A DNA stretch of 53,206 bases from an uncultured Prevotellaceae bacterium (GTDB taxonomy: Bacteria > Bacteroidota > Bacteroidia > Bacteroidales > Bacteroidaceae): NCBI GenBank assembly GCA_902770195.1, contig CACXSA010000015.1, forward strand, positions 1 through 53,206, given 5' to 3'. Under the pieces are notes generated by a model that saw only the letters and a program-made list of their open reading frames with translations, ran no database searches and was not told where the DNA came from. Positions 7,894 through 16,717 of this stretch are shown piece by piece; the stretch's first letter is position 1, and each line of letters opens with the position of its first letter. Position numbers and translations under genes: made by a program.

Positions 7894-10434
7894 ATGATTA
7901 AGCGTTTATTATTCAGCATGCTTTTGGCTGTGCTCTTGTCTTTGACGGGATGGGCACAATCATCGTTGCAGCAGGGTGTCAGTCAGTTTGTACAGTTCCA
8001 GAATCTGGTGGAGTCTGGTAATCTTGCAAATGCATACTCTGTACTATGGCAGAGTTATCAGAATTTGGTGGCTGCAGCGAAAGTTGTAAAGTCTGGTACT
8101 TCGGAATATACAGAATTGCGTTCTACCCTTCAAGCAATGCACCCTTTGATGGAAAAGGCCTATTTGTATAGTGTGTCTCAACGTCAAAAAACTAATTCTG
8201 TATTGTTTGCCCAAGCCTATTTGGATATTCCATTAATGCCTGTAATGGTTGGTGTGAACCTTGAACGTTCATCTAATTATCCTTTGATAGCATATAATGC
8301 TGCTGCCAGTACTTATAATAGTGGAAATTACCAACGAGTGATTCCGTATTTTAAGGCTTATCTTTCTTCTGGTGAGCAAAAGCGCAGGCACGATGTTTTG
8401 ACATTTATGATGGATGCTTGTATAAAAGCAAAGGATTTTAATTCTGCTAAGGAGATATTGAACGAGGTAGTGACCAATAATCCATCCAACGTTAATGTGT
8501 TGAAACAGGCTATTAATATATGTATGGAAGAGAAAGACTTTGTTTCTATGCAGAGTTATTTGACAAAAGCCTTGGGATTACAGCCTAATAGTACTGATTT
8601 GTTGAAACTTCAAGGACGACTTTATGAGGAAACTCAGGAGTACGAGAAAGCTTTGGAAGTCTATAAAAAGTTAAAAGTAAAGAATCCTAGAAGCCTAGAT
8701 TTAGCGAAACATATAGGACTCTGTAATTTTAATTTGGGAGTTTTGCATCATTATGCTGCTGATAACGGAAATAATGTGAAACGAAACCAAAGACTTTCGA
8801 AGGACTATTTTACTACTGCCGCTGATATGTTTGCAGAAGTAGTTGCTGCAGAACCAAATTCGTTGAAATATACACAGTCTTTAGCCCTTTCCTATTTAGC
8901 ATCAGAACAGAGCGATAAATTAGAAGAAGTTAATAAAAAGGTGACATCTTTAGGTGGTGTTGCTGTAAATAGCAATACTGTTCTGACTTCTATGACGTAT
9001 GCTAGCCAGAACACTCAGGTGACCGCTCCTGAAACGCCTGTGACACCAGCTCAGGTACAGCCGAAAGACGAGTTGCCGTTATATTCTGAATTTGCTAAAA
9101 AGTATGTCGAAGAACGTCTGAAGAAATGGCAGGCAAAGGATCCTTATGAGACTGCCGAAGAATATCGTAATCGTGTTACAGAGAAGAACCGTTTATCTAA
9201 AGTGGACGATTTAAAGAAGTCTGCAGAGGCAGAGTATATTAATACTTATACGAAAGATATACGTTTCGGTAGGGAAATGAAATTACGTCCGTATGATGCA
9301 GAAAACAAGGTTTTCTTGATAGAGTCGAAGTATGGAGAACTAATTGTTCCTGTTCCAAGAGAGAATAATGAAGCGCGTTCCTTTGAAACAGGGTGGAATG
9401 GAATGCAGTTTAGTAATCCCCAATTCTATATCTCGGGAGATAAACTGACTTTGTCCAGCCTTACTATGACGACTCCGGCAGGAAAGACTTATCAGTTTAA
9501 TGGTGACAAAACCTTGAATTATGTAGAAACGGTAGTAGATATCAAATTTGATAAGTTGGATAATAGTCTTTTTGCTAGTACGAATTCTCAAGAGAAAAAG
9601 GAGAGCATAAATAGGAAGAGACAAACGGTAACTATAGGCAAATCGGACGTGGATATGAATATCCCAGAAGTTAATTATAAGAATGAGAAGACGTTTGCTG
9701 TTGTGATATGTAATGAAAACTACGATTTGGTGAGTGGGGTTCCTATGGCAATTAATGACGGTACTATATTCGCCAGTTATTGTGAAAAAACATTGGGATT
9801 ACCTAAACAGAACATAAGACTATACAAAGATGCTACTTATGGCGTCATGATAAGGGCTATTCGTGACATAGAGGCTGTGGCAGAAGCCTATCAAGGTGAT
9901 GTGAATGTTATTTTCTACTATGCTGGTCATGGAGTTCCTAATGAACAGACAAAAAATGCCTATTTATTGCCAGTGGATGCTGATGGAAAGCAAACAGAAG
10001 GATGCTATTCACTGAATAGATTATATAACCAATTAGGTTCGTTAAAAGCAAATTATGTTTTGGTATTCCTTGATGCCTGCTTTAGCGGTGCTACTCGTAG
10101 TGAAGAAAACGGTGGAATGCTGATGGCTGCCCGAGGAATTGCAATTAGAGCTAATGACGAGGACCCAATGGGCAATATGGTAATTTTTTCTGCTGCCAGC
10201 GATGACGAAACCGCTTTGCCATATAAAGAGAAAGGTCATGGACTTTTTACATATTATCTTTTGAAGAAACTTCAAGAATCAAAAGGCAACGTAACCTTAT
10301 CCGAACTTGGCAATTATATCAAAACTAATGTTAAACAGAAATCGACAGTTGTCAATCACAAACCGCAGACTCCTTCTGTCGTCCCTTCTGTCGGAATTGC
10401 GGGTAACTGGAGTGAAATGAAAATAATTCGATAA
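7894..10434 (+). CDS. Secreted TPR-caspase (peptidase C14-like)
   Basis: The 846-residue product begins with a signal peptide (1-21, GWAQ). Residues about 130-340 contain TPR-like helical repeats (for example a block with LLKLQGRLYEETQEYEKALE). The domain shared with the preceding propeller protein occupies about 398-550, again starting with W, an ET.EEY..RV motif and ending in GKTYQF. The C-terminal third (about 600-846) is a caspase-like domain: His679 in YYAGHG and Cys729 in LDACFSG form the expected dyad. Metacaspase-like enzymes cleave after basic or acidic residues depending on family; the specificity here cannot be read. The export signal makes it a periplasmic or surface protease, unlike the cytoplasmic bacterial caspases linked to phage defence. 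The shared domain suggests that it works with the propeller protein. Confidence 0.88.
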   Translation: MIKRLLFSMLLAVLLSLTGWAQSSLQQGVSQFVQFQNLVESGNLANAYSVLWQSYQNLVAAAKVVKSGTSEYTELRSTLQAMHPLMEKAYLYSVSQRQKTNSVLFAQAYLDIPLMPVMVGVNLERSSNYPLIAYNAAASTYNSGNYQRVIPYFKAYLSSGEQKRRHDVLTFMMDACIKAKDFNSAKEILNEVVTNNPSNVNVLKQAINICMEEKDFVSMQSYLTKALGLQPNSTDLLKLQGRLYEETQEYEKALEVYKKLKVKNPRSLDLAKHIGLCNFNLGVLHHYAADNGNNVKRNQRLSKDYFTTAADMFAEVVAAEPNSLKYTQSLALSYLASEQSDKLEEVNKKVTSLGGVAVNSNTVLTSMTYASQNTQVTAPETPVTPAQVQPKDELPLYSEFAKKYVEERLKKWQAKDPYETAEEYRNRVTEKNRLSKVDDLKKSAEAEYINTYTKDIRFGREMKLRPYDAENKVFLIESKYGELIVPVPRENNEARSFETGWNGMQFSNPQFYISGDKLTLSSLTMTTPAGKTYQFNGDKTLNYVETVVDIKFDKLDNSLFASTNSQEKKESINRKRQTVTIGKSDVDMNIPEVNYKNEKTFAVVICNENYDLVSGVPMAINDGTIFASYCEKTLGLPKQNIRLYKDATYGVMIRAIRDIEAVAEAYQGDVNVIFYYAGHGVPNEQTKNAYLLPVDADGKQTEGCYSLNRLYNQLGSLKANYVLVFLDACFSGATRSEENGGMLMAARGIAIRANDEDPMGNMVIFSAASDDETALPYKEKGHGLFTYYLLKKLQESKGNVTLSELGNYIKTNVKQKSTVVNHKPQTPSVVPSVGIAGNWSEMKIIR

Positions 10435-10459
10435 GTGAGATAATTTAATAGAATAGAAT

Positions 10460-11194
10460 ATGAACAAAGTATTATTGTTGAGCGTTGCTCTGGCTTTTTT
10501 TAGTACTTCTATGACAGCACAATCTGTCATAACCGGTACGGTAACTGATACCCAGGGTGTACCCATGCCAGGAGCAAAGGTGCAAGTAAAAGGCACCGAT
10601 GAGAAAGTGCTTACCAATATGGATGGCTCGTTCTCCATAGCAAGTGAGCAATCAAACCCTAAGTTGCGTGTGGAGTATGTGGGGTGGAAATCCGTAACAG
10701 TTAATGGTATGGATGGAATGAACATCCAAATGGGAACTTCTAAACTGACGAAGTACCATTGGTTTGCTGGTGTAAATGTCGCTATTCCTGAATTTAAATT
10801 GAACACCTTTAGTCCTGGTGTTATGTTCGGATGCGTGAAAGACTATGGTTGGTATGTAAAAGGACAGTTTAGTGGAACGGTAAGTGTGGTTGATGGTACA
10901 GGATGGTACACGGGTAATGAAAAACGTCGTTATTGGAGTGTTTCTGCTGGTGCCCTTGCTCGTATTTATGGTCCACTGTTTGCATATCTTGGTGCAGGCT
11001 ACGAAGAACGAAACATTTATTGGGAGTTCCAAGATGGAACGTATTGTAAAGCTGATGCCTCGTATAATGGAGCAATGGGGGACATTGGTGTGATGTATCG
11101 GTTTAAAAAATTCTATGTACAAGGTGGTGTGCAGCTAGCAATCAATAGCAATATGTATGCAAAAGGGAATTTTGGTTTAGGTATTTATTTCTAA
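10460..11194 (+). CDS. Small outer-membrane barrel with CarboxypepD_reg-like domain
   Basis: The 244-residue protein has a signal peptide (1-20) followed by a carboxypeptidase-regulatory-like beta sandwich (about 21-95; ITGTVTDTQGVPMPGAKV, then TNMDGSFSI), the domain commonly found at the front of Bacteroidota TonB-dependent receptors. The remaining 150 residues alternate polar and aromatic residues in eight or so strands and end in Phe, as an outer-membrane beta barrel should. It is far too short to be a receptor. It may anchor periplasmic partners to the outer membrane. It lies 25 bases after the caspase gene and 16 before the next lipoprotein gene, so it is probably part of the same operon. 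Confidence 0.72.
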   Translation: MNKVLLLSVALAFFSTSMTAQSVITGTVTDTQGVPMPGAKVQVKGTDEKVLTNMDGSFSIASEQSNPKLRVEYVGWKSVTVNGMDGMNIQMGTSKLTKYHWFAGVNVAIPEFKLNTFSPGVMFGCVKDYGWYVKGQFSGTVSVVDGTGWYTGNEKRRYWSVSAGALARIYGPLFAYLGAGYEERNIYWEFQDGTYCKADASYNGAMGDIGVMYRFKKFYVQGGVQLAINSNMYAKGNFGLGIYF

Positions 11195-11210
11195 ATAAAC
11201 AGTATCAGAC

Positions 11211-12377
11211 ATGAAACAGAAAAGATATAAGCTATTTGCATTGCTCTTTAGCATGACTGTTGTAATAATGTCGTGTCAGAGTGGTGACTATTCATATAAC
11301 AACATACCACAATTGACTGGTAATGTTGACGCAAAATTAAATGTGGATGATGTTTCGAATGTTATCCTTCTTTATGAAGGATTGTATGATCCAGCAAGTT
11401 GTTATTTCCTCATCTCGGAGTCTTCTGATATGACTAATGCAAGGAAGATTCCTGCAGGATATAATGCAAATAATGCTACATGCGTAGAATTAAAGGACTT
11501 AAAAGCCGCGACAACGTATTATTTTACATTCCATAATTTCCTCGATCATGGTGATGTTGGTAGCCAAACGGGTGAGTTCACGACTTATCGATATCCAATG
11601 ACTGCTGTCGGCGTGAAAGTTAATAAAAGTAATATTAGGAATGCAGGATTCTATATATTTGATGAGAGTGACAAATTAGTCTCTAATAATTTGATGGTTG
11701 AAAGTCAGGATGGGGAGTTGTATATGCCTGGAGTAAAGACCATGTTTGAGATGACTTTTTATTTGTACAGACCTTATCAGAAAGGCAATTTTTCCTATGA
11801 AAAAGTTCCTATAAGTAATGCTTTAGGGAACTTTGAGTATGCAAAGACAACTGTGACACCTCCAAATCCAGTACCTTCTTGTGATATGACAAGTGTCGCA
11901 TATAACGTGGTTGTAAATGTAACAGTAAAACCAAGGGATGAGCAGATATCTGTTAAGCAAATCACGGGTTTGGAGTTAACTAATCGTGCAGGCTCTACAG
12001 CGATTAGCAATAATGGAACATGCAATTTGTCAACAGGTGAGGTTACGCCAATACCCAGTGAAAAAGACTATCTGACAACAAAGATGGAACCCATTCCACT
12101 GAATAGTACGGTTGAAACTCCAGTAAACTTCTATTCTTTGATTCCAGCAAAATTTGAAGAAGGTGAGGTATTGCTGAATGTTCAGATAAGCGATAAAAAT
12201 AATTTGGTAGTAGATACTCCAATTGCTTTACCTGCAAGTGAGTGGAAGGGTGGTAACTCTTATGTATATAATATAACGGTTTATTATACCCGTCATAGTT
12301 ACGAGGTGGTTATCTCGGATGTCTATGTACAGCCGTGGAAAAATGGAGGTGAAGAGAAAATAGAGATTGACGATTAA
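11211..12377 (+). CDS. Fimbrillin-like surface lipoprotein with FN3-like front part
   Basis: This 388-residue protein has a signal peptide with a lipobox ending in Cys (about residue 23, VIMSC), so it should be lipidated. The front part (30-125) resembles a fibronectin type III fold, with the LKDLKAATTYYFTF strand. The rest is beta-rich and closes with ISDVYVQPWKNG, similar to the final strand of fimbrillin-family proteins (a conserved W close to the C terminus). No catalytic motif is visible. It probably is exposed on the surface as an anchor or adhesin. The next three genes encode more lipoproteins of similar style, in line with a chaperone-independent, lipoprotein-based pilus or a set of adhesins. 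Confidence 0.65.
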   Translation: MKQKRYKLFALLFSMTVVIMSCQSGDYSYNNIPQLTGNVDAKLNVDDVSNVILLYEGLYDPASCYFLISESSDMTNARKIPAGYNANNATCVELKDLKAATTYYFTFHNFLDHGDVGSQTGEFTTYRYPMTAVGVKVNKSNIRNAGFYIFDESDKLVSNNLMVESQDGELYMPGVKTMFEMTFYLYRPYQKGNFSYEKVPISNALGNFEYAKTTVTPPNPVPSCDMTSVAYNVVVNVTVKPRDEQISVKQITGLELTNRAGSTAISNNGTCNLSTGEVTPIPSEKDYLTTKMEPIPLNSTVETPVNFYSLIPAKFEEGEVLLNVQISDKNNLVVDTPIALPASEWKGGNSYVYNITVYYTRHSYEVVISDVYVQPWKNGGEEKIEIDD

Positions 12378-12391
12378 TCATACAGAATAAT

Positions 12392-13300
12392 ATGAAAAAA
12401 ATAGCATTATCATTACTTGCGTTCCTGATGCTGGTGGCATGTAGCAGCGAAAGCAGTGAGACAAACCAGAATAAGGGAAATGTGGCTTTGCAAATAGAGC
12501 TTGGCTACAAAGGACAGACAAGATCTGTCATAGAGAGTAAGTCTCTTCCTGACAATTCCACCTATGGCGTTTTTGCAACGACCACAGATAGTCCCGTCAA
12601 AGTTGGTCTGGTGGAAAATGGAGATAATCGTTGCGTAACTTATGCATCAGGAAATAGTACTTTCGATTCTCCAGTTTATATTCCAGAGTATAAAAATGTG
12701 TTTGTATGGGCTTATTATCCATATAATGAAAGTTTCCATGCTGAAGAAATCATGGAACAGGGAATGCCTGTAGATATCGAGACACAGACTGACTATTTGT
12801 TGGGGCGTAGTGATGGTGGGGCTTCTGAAAGTTCTCCTAAAGTGCCAGTCATTATGCGTCATGCTTTGGCAAGAATTCATGTGAATGTGTACCGTTCAGA
12901 GTATAATTACCGTGACTATACTTTTAATTCGTTGGAATTTTCTAATGTATATGCAAAGGGATTTGTCAAATTCAACAATAATGTTGTTTATGACGAGAAA
13001 GCTTTGATATCACTTTCTATGGTTCCAAAGAATACGACACTGGACGAGAATAATCAACTTTGCGAGGTTGACTTGCTGGTTATTCCAACAAAAGGACAAG
13101 ATATTCAGTTGCAATTACATGGAACATTAGAAAAGAAAGTGTCATTGCCTTCATATAGTTATGATGCCGGTGAGCAATATAATATTGATGTTGTCATCAA
13201 TCATGAGGAGCAACTGCAAGTTGGCTCATGGTATATTACGCAATGGCAAGACCTGGAGCAAAGTGGATTGGAAATATGGGCTGACGATGTAACAGAATGA
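12392..13300 (+). CDS. Fimbrillin-family lipoprotein 1
   Basis: The 302-residue product has a lipoprotein signal (lipobox VAC, Cys17) and a short polar spacer. A TRS motif at 43-45 follows the first strand, as in the fimbrillin/Mfa-like family, and the chain is rich in beta strands. Near the end an SWYITQWQDLEQ segment gives the terminal strand with a conserved Trp. The family builds or decorates type V pili in Porphyromonas and Bacteroides, where lipoprotein precursors are carried to the outer membrane and matured by proteases. It overlaps the next gene by ATGA (13297-13300). Membership is recognised from pattern; whether it polymerises is not visible. Confidence 0.72.
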   Translation: MKKIALSLLAFLMLVACSSESSETNQNKGNVALQIELGYKGQTRSVIESKSLPDNSTYGVFATTTDSPVKVGLVENGDNRCVTYASGNSTFDSPVYIPEYKNVFVWAYYPYNESFHAEEIMEQGMPVDIETQTDYLLGRSDGGASESSPKVPVIMRHALARIHVNVYRSEYNYRDYTFNSLEFSNVYAKGFVKFNNNVVYDEKALISLSMVPKNTTLDENNQLCEVDLLVIPTKGQDIQLQLHGTLEKKVSLPSYSYDAGEQYNIDVVINHEEQLQVGSWYITQWQDLEQSGLEIWADDVTE

Positions 13301-14355
13301 TTATGAATAAGATGAGTAAAAATACAATTAAGATATCCTTAGCAACGATGTTGTTGGGATTGTTGTCCTGTTCTACCGAGGAAAGTGTGGACAATATTGT
13401 TAACAGTGATGTACTCCGAATTAATACGAACATTGCACCAACACGTTCTATTATTGAGGGAACAAACTTCAGTGAGGGTGATAAAGTACAGTTGAGTATT
13501 TCTGGTGCAGCGAATGGTGTATATAATGCTGAAGCTACTTTGTCAGAAGGCAGTTGGACTATCTCGCCTAAAGTTGTTCTAGGACGACAGCGTGCCGGAG
13601 TGAGTGGTTATGCAAACTTGACAGATACTATAGCACCAGACGAGACGGGAAATCAGAATGATATTCTATTTGGTGTTTCTACGTTGTCTGATGGCTATGC
13701 TGTAAATTGGCAAAACCCTGTTGCTAACATGCAGTTCTATCATCTCTTAAGCAGGGTTACATTTGAACTTCGACAGGCAAATGGCTCTAATCGTCTAAAA
13801 CAAGTTTCTTTAGTAAACGTTGAGAAGGGAAGAGCCATTAATACTAGGATTCCGACATATACAATAAGAAACTATGCAGAAGAATTCAGTTTGGGTATTT
13901 CTCAAATAGGTTTGATAGTGGGGAAAGAGTACACAACCGAAGAGAAGGCAAAAGCTCAGGCAGAATATGATGCCTATGTAACGAGTGTGCTAGGACAGAT
14001 TGAAGCTAGCTTGATGCCCAGTTATTATGGAAATCCAAGTTCTTTGACAAAGAAGGTGGATGAGCAATTGTCGGAAAATCCTGTCTCAGTCTCTTTGCTG
14101 GTACTTCCAACTATTATTTCATCTTATGACCATGTGCAATTGCAAGTTGTTTTAGAAGTCAATGAAGTTGATAAGGTTTATGCAATAGAAATACCGGAAA
14201 TAGTATGGAATAGCAATAAGCATTATAAGTATCCTGTTTCTATTGATCTTTCATCTGATAAATTAGTTCCACTAAGCATAGGTGATGTGTCCATAGAGAA
14301 GTGGGGTACTCCAACAACACTAGATGGCAAGGTAATAGACACATATATGGATTAA
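13297..14355 (+). CDS. Fimbrillin-family lipoprotein 2
   Basis: A 352-residue lipoprotein (lipobox LLSC, Cys25 counted from the first Met). The annotated start overlaps the upstream stop by four bases; an ATG two codons later is an alternative. A TRS motif at 49-51 followed by an acidic loop and a GDKVQLSI strand reproduces the N-terminal signature of fimbrillin-family proteins, and the C terminus contains a W-containing terminal strand (SIEKWG). A charged helix-like insertion near 205-255 is unusual for this family. It is translationally coupled to the previous fimbrillin and 17 bases before the next. Confidence 0.7.
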   Translation: MIMNKMSKNTIKISLATMLLGLLSCSTEESVDNIVNSDVLRINTNIAPTRSIIEGTNFSEGDKVQLSISGAANGVYNAEATLSEGSWTISPKVVLGRQRAGVSGYANLTDTIAPDETGNQNDILFGVSTLSDGYAVNWQNPVANMQFYHLLSRVTFELRQANGSNRLKQVSLVNVEKGRAINTRIPTYTIRNYAEEFSLGISQIGLIVGKEYTTEEKAKAQAEYDAYVTSVLGQIEASLMPSYYGNPSSLTKKVDEQLSENPVSVSLLVLPTIISSYDHVQLQVVLEVNEVDKVYAIEIPEIVWNSNKHYKYPVSIDLSSDKLVPLSIGDVSIEKWGTPTTLDGKVIDTYMD

Positions 14356-14372
14356 TTAAAAATTTTGGAAAG

Positions 14373-15797
14373 ATGAGAAAAATTTATATATACTTAAGTT
14401 TACTTGTAGCTGTGGTTTTCTCTTCATGCAACAATGAAGCAGAAACAGATGATTATTCATCAAATGTTGCGAAATTGAAAGTTGAGGTACAAAATCCTAC
14501 AACCAGGGCTGCAATAGATAATCAATATTTTACTTCTGGCGACTCTGTAGGAATCATTCTTTCAGGGTATAATGATGTTTATAAAAACGTTCCATCCGTA
14601 GCTGATTCTTGGTCTCTTATCTTATGTGATGATGTCATCTTGACATCACAACGAACAGAGGTAAAAGCATTTTATCCATATCAACGGGATAGCATTCACT
14701 CCATCTTTGAATTAAATGCTGAAAGTCAGACAAACTATCTGTATGGTATCTGTAAAGAAGAAATCTATAATAGGAATCCGACTGCCGTCCTTGATTTTAA
14801 ACATATTATGGCGAGAGTCCGCTTTGAGATAACCTATAAGAGCAGCGTCGAACTGGAAAAGTTGCAATTAGTGGGTGATAGTATCTATAAAGAGGCGAAA
14901 TTTAATCTGGAAGATGGTACGATTAATAATCTAAGCACTCCAGCAACAGCAGAAAATTGTTTGGATGTTCCGCTTGGTGATTCTTATCACGGCTATTATC
15001 AAGCAAAGAAGACTGTTGATGTTCTTCTGATTCCTTTTGCTATAGGAGATGCCCAGTTGCATCTTCGTTTTACCAACGGAAGAGAATTTGATATAGATAT
15101 TACTTTGCCTGAATTTGAACAGGGAAGTTATTATAAGTATCCTATTACTATTAGAGAGGATCCATATAATAGTAAAAACTATGTGGATTTAGGACTTTCT
15201 GTGAAATGGGCAGAGTGTAATCTTGGTGCGGTAAATCCTGAAGATCCAGGTGATTACTTTGCATGGGGAGAAGTAACATCAAAGGAAGATTACGGCTCTG
15301 CAACTTATAAATGGGGAAATGGCTCTGCATCATTTGCAGATTTCGATAATCCTGGCTTCTATACTAAATATAATACGAAACCTTCTTTTGGTAATGAGGG
15401 ATATGTTGATTATAAAACAGATCTTGATAAAAGTGAAGACGATCCTGCCTATATCGCTTACCGAGGCTATTGGCGTCTTCCGACTCCAGAGGAGGCCCAG
15501 GAACTTGTTGATAACTGTAAATGGACTTGGACTGAACGAGAAGGGAAATATGGCTTCCTTGTAGAAAGCAATGTGAACGGTAATAGTATTTTCCTGCCAG
15601 CAGCTGGAACTATGGTGGGTAATTCGCTATATGCCAATGGAACTTATGGCTTTTATTCAACCTCGAAGCTTAATGCCGATAATCCTCACTACGCTTTTGA
15701 GTTGACGTTTTATAATACAGAGTGGGGCGGCATGGCTTATGTGGTAGGAAATGGTATGCGTTATTATGGAAGGAGTATCCGACCTGTAGCGAAATAA
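14373..15797 (+). CDS. Fimbrillin-like lipoprotein with FISUMP-type C-terminal domain
   Basis: The start at 14373 gives a normal lipoprotein signal (MRKIYIYL..., Cys19); an upstream in-frame ATG at 14301 would lie inside the preceding gene and is rejected. The 474-residue protein has a fimbrillin-like N-terminal half with the TRA motif (44-46) after the first strand. The C-terminal half (about 270-474) begins with YVDLGLSVKWAECNLGA, a pattern typical of the Fibrobacter succinogenes major paralogous (FISUMP) domain, followed by the WRLPT motif and the final SIRPV strand. In Bacteroidota this pairing often marks surface-exposed tip or adhesin proteins. It is the last of four consecutive lipoproteins and lies 13 bases before the DUF4384-like gene. 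Confidence 0.78.
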   Translation: MRKIYIYLSLLVAVVFSSCNNEAETDDYSSNVAKLKVEVQNPTTRAAIDNQYFTSGDSVGIILSGYNDVYKNVPSVADSWSLILCDDVILTSQRTEVKAFYPYQRDSIHSIFELNAESQTNYLYGICKEEIYNRNPTAVLDFKHIMARVRFEITYKSSVELEKLQLVGDSIYKEAKFNLEDGTINNLSTPATAENCLDVPLGDSYHGYYQAKKTVDVLLIPFAIGDAQLHLRFTNGREFDIDITLPEFEQGSYYKYPITIREDPYNSKNYVDLGLSVKWAECNLGAVNPEDPGDYFAWGEVTSKEDYGSATYKWGNGSASFADFDNPGFYTKYNTKPSFGNEGYVDYKTDLDKSEDDPAYIAYRGYWRLPTPEEAQELVDNCKWTWTEREGKYGFLVESNVNGNSIFLPAAGTMVGNSLYANGTYGFYSTSKLNADNPHYAFELTFYNTEWGGMAYVVGNGMRYYGRSIRPVAK

Positions 15798-15810
15798 TAT
15801 TTTGTAATTG

Positions 15811-16686
15811 ATGAAAAAGATCACACTTTTGTTATGTGGCTTTCTCGCTCTCCCCGTCTTCGCCCAAAAGGAGAAGACGGTGGAGGGCGAATTTGTTTAT
15901 CATGTTCCGGAAACACAATCTTTAGCAGATGCCAAAAAGCATACGCTTAACATGGCTAAGTTTAATGCATTAGCAAGTGAATTTGGTACAATAATTTCCC
16001 AAACAAATCTGACTCATATACAGAATTCAAACTCACAGACAGTTACACAATTCAACAGTTTTGGAAGTTCCGATGTGAAAGGGGAATGGATAGAGACAAT
16101 CGGAAAGGTAGAATATAAGGTTAAGTATGAGGATGAGTCGTTAATAGTGAGTTGTAAAGTTAAGGGTAAGGCCCGTGAAATTGAGACTTCTCAGATTGAT
16201 TTCCAGGCAAAAGTGTTGCGTAACGGAACTGATGATCGAAATGAAGATGACAGGTTTGCGGTTGGAGATAACTTTTTTTTATCCTTTAAAACTCCGATAA
16301 AAGGGTTTGTTGCTATTTATCTGGTTGAAGAAAGTAAATCTGTGCAATGTTTGCTTCCTTATCAGAAGCAACAAGATGGTATTTATCAAGTAGAGGCGAA
16401 TTATCGATATGTGTTTTTTAGTCAAAAAGATGCACAAAATCAGGAAAAAGTAGATGAAATGTTTTTTCCAGAGGGATCTTTAACGAATTATCAAGTATAT
16501 GTGATTTTTTCTCCAAACCAATTTTTTAAGGCCGTGGATTCTGCATCAAACAAAGTTTTAAGCGATAGAAAAACAATTTATCCTCGCGAGTTATCGTTTA
16601 ATGATTTTCACAAGTGGTTGGCTAAATGTCGAAGACGTGATAAAGAAATGTGCTTGCAGAAGATATTATTAACGGTAGGCGAATAG
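15811..16686 (+). CDS. Secreted LPP20/DUF4384-like protein
   Basis: A 291-residue protein with signal peptide (1-19). The ATG at 15811 is preferred over the TTG at 15808. The first third (about 30-135) resembles LPP20/FlgT-type domains: alternating AKxxxLNMAKFNALASEFG helix and short strands. The last part (145-285) resembles DUF4384: F.VGDNFFLSFKTPIKGFVAIYLVEE, followed by QCLLPYQK and a terminal segment with clustered basic residues. DUF4384 domains occur beside caspases and other envelope stress proteins in several phyla. It sits between the fimbrillin set and the second transglutaminase paralogue. Confidence 0.68.
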   Translation: MKKITLLLCGFLALPVFAQKEKTVEGEFVYHVPETQSLADAKKHTLNMAKFNALASEFGTIISQTNLTHIQNSNSQTVTQFNSFGSSDVKGEWIETIGKVEYKVKYEDESLIVSCKVKGKAREIETSQIDFQAKVLRNGTDDRNEDDRFAVGDNFFLSFKTPIKGFVAIYLVEESKSVQCLLPYQKQQDGIYQVEANYRYVFFSQKDAQNQEKVDEMFFPEGSLTNYQVYVIFSPNQFFKAVDSASNKVLSDRKTIYPRELSFNDFHKWLAKCRRRDKEMCLQKILLTVGE

Positions 16687-16717
16687 TTTTTATGTCTTAA
16701 AGTTATAGTCAATAAAG

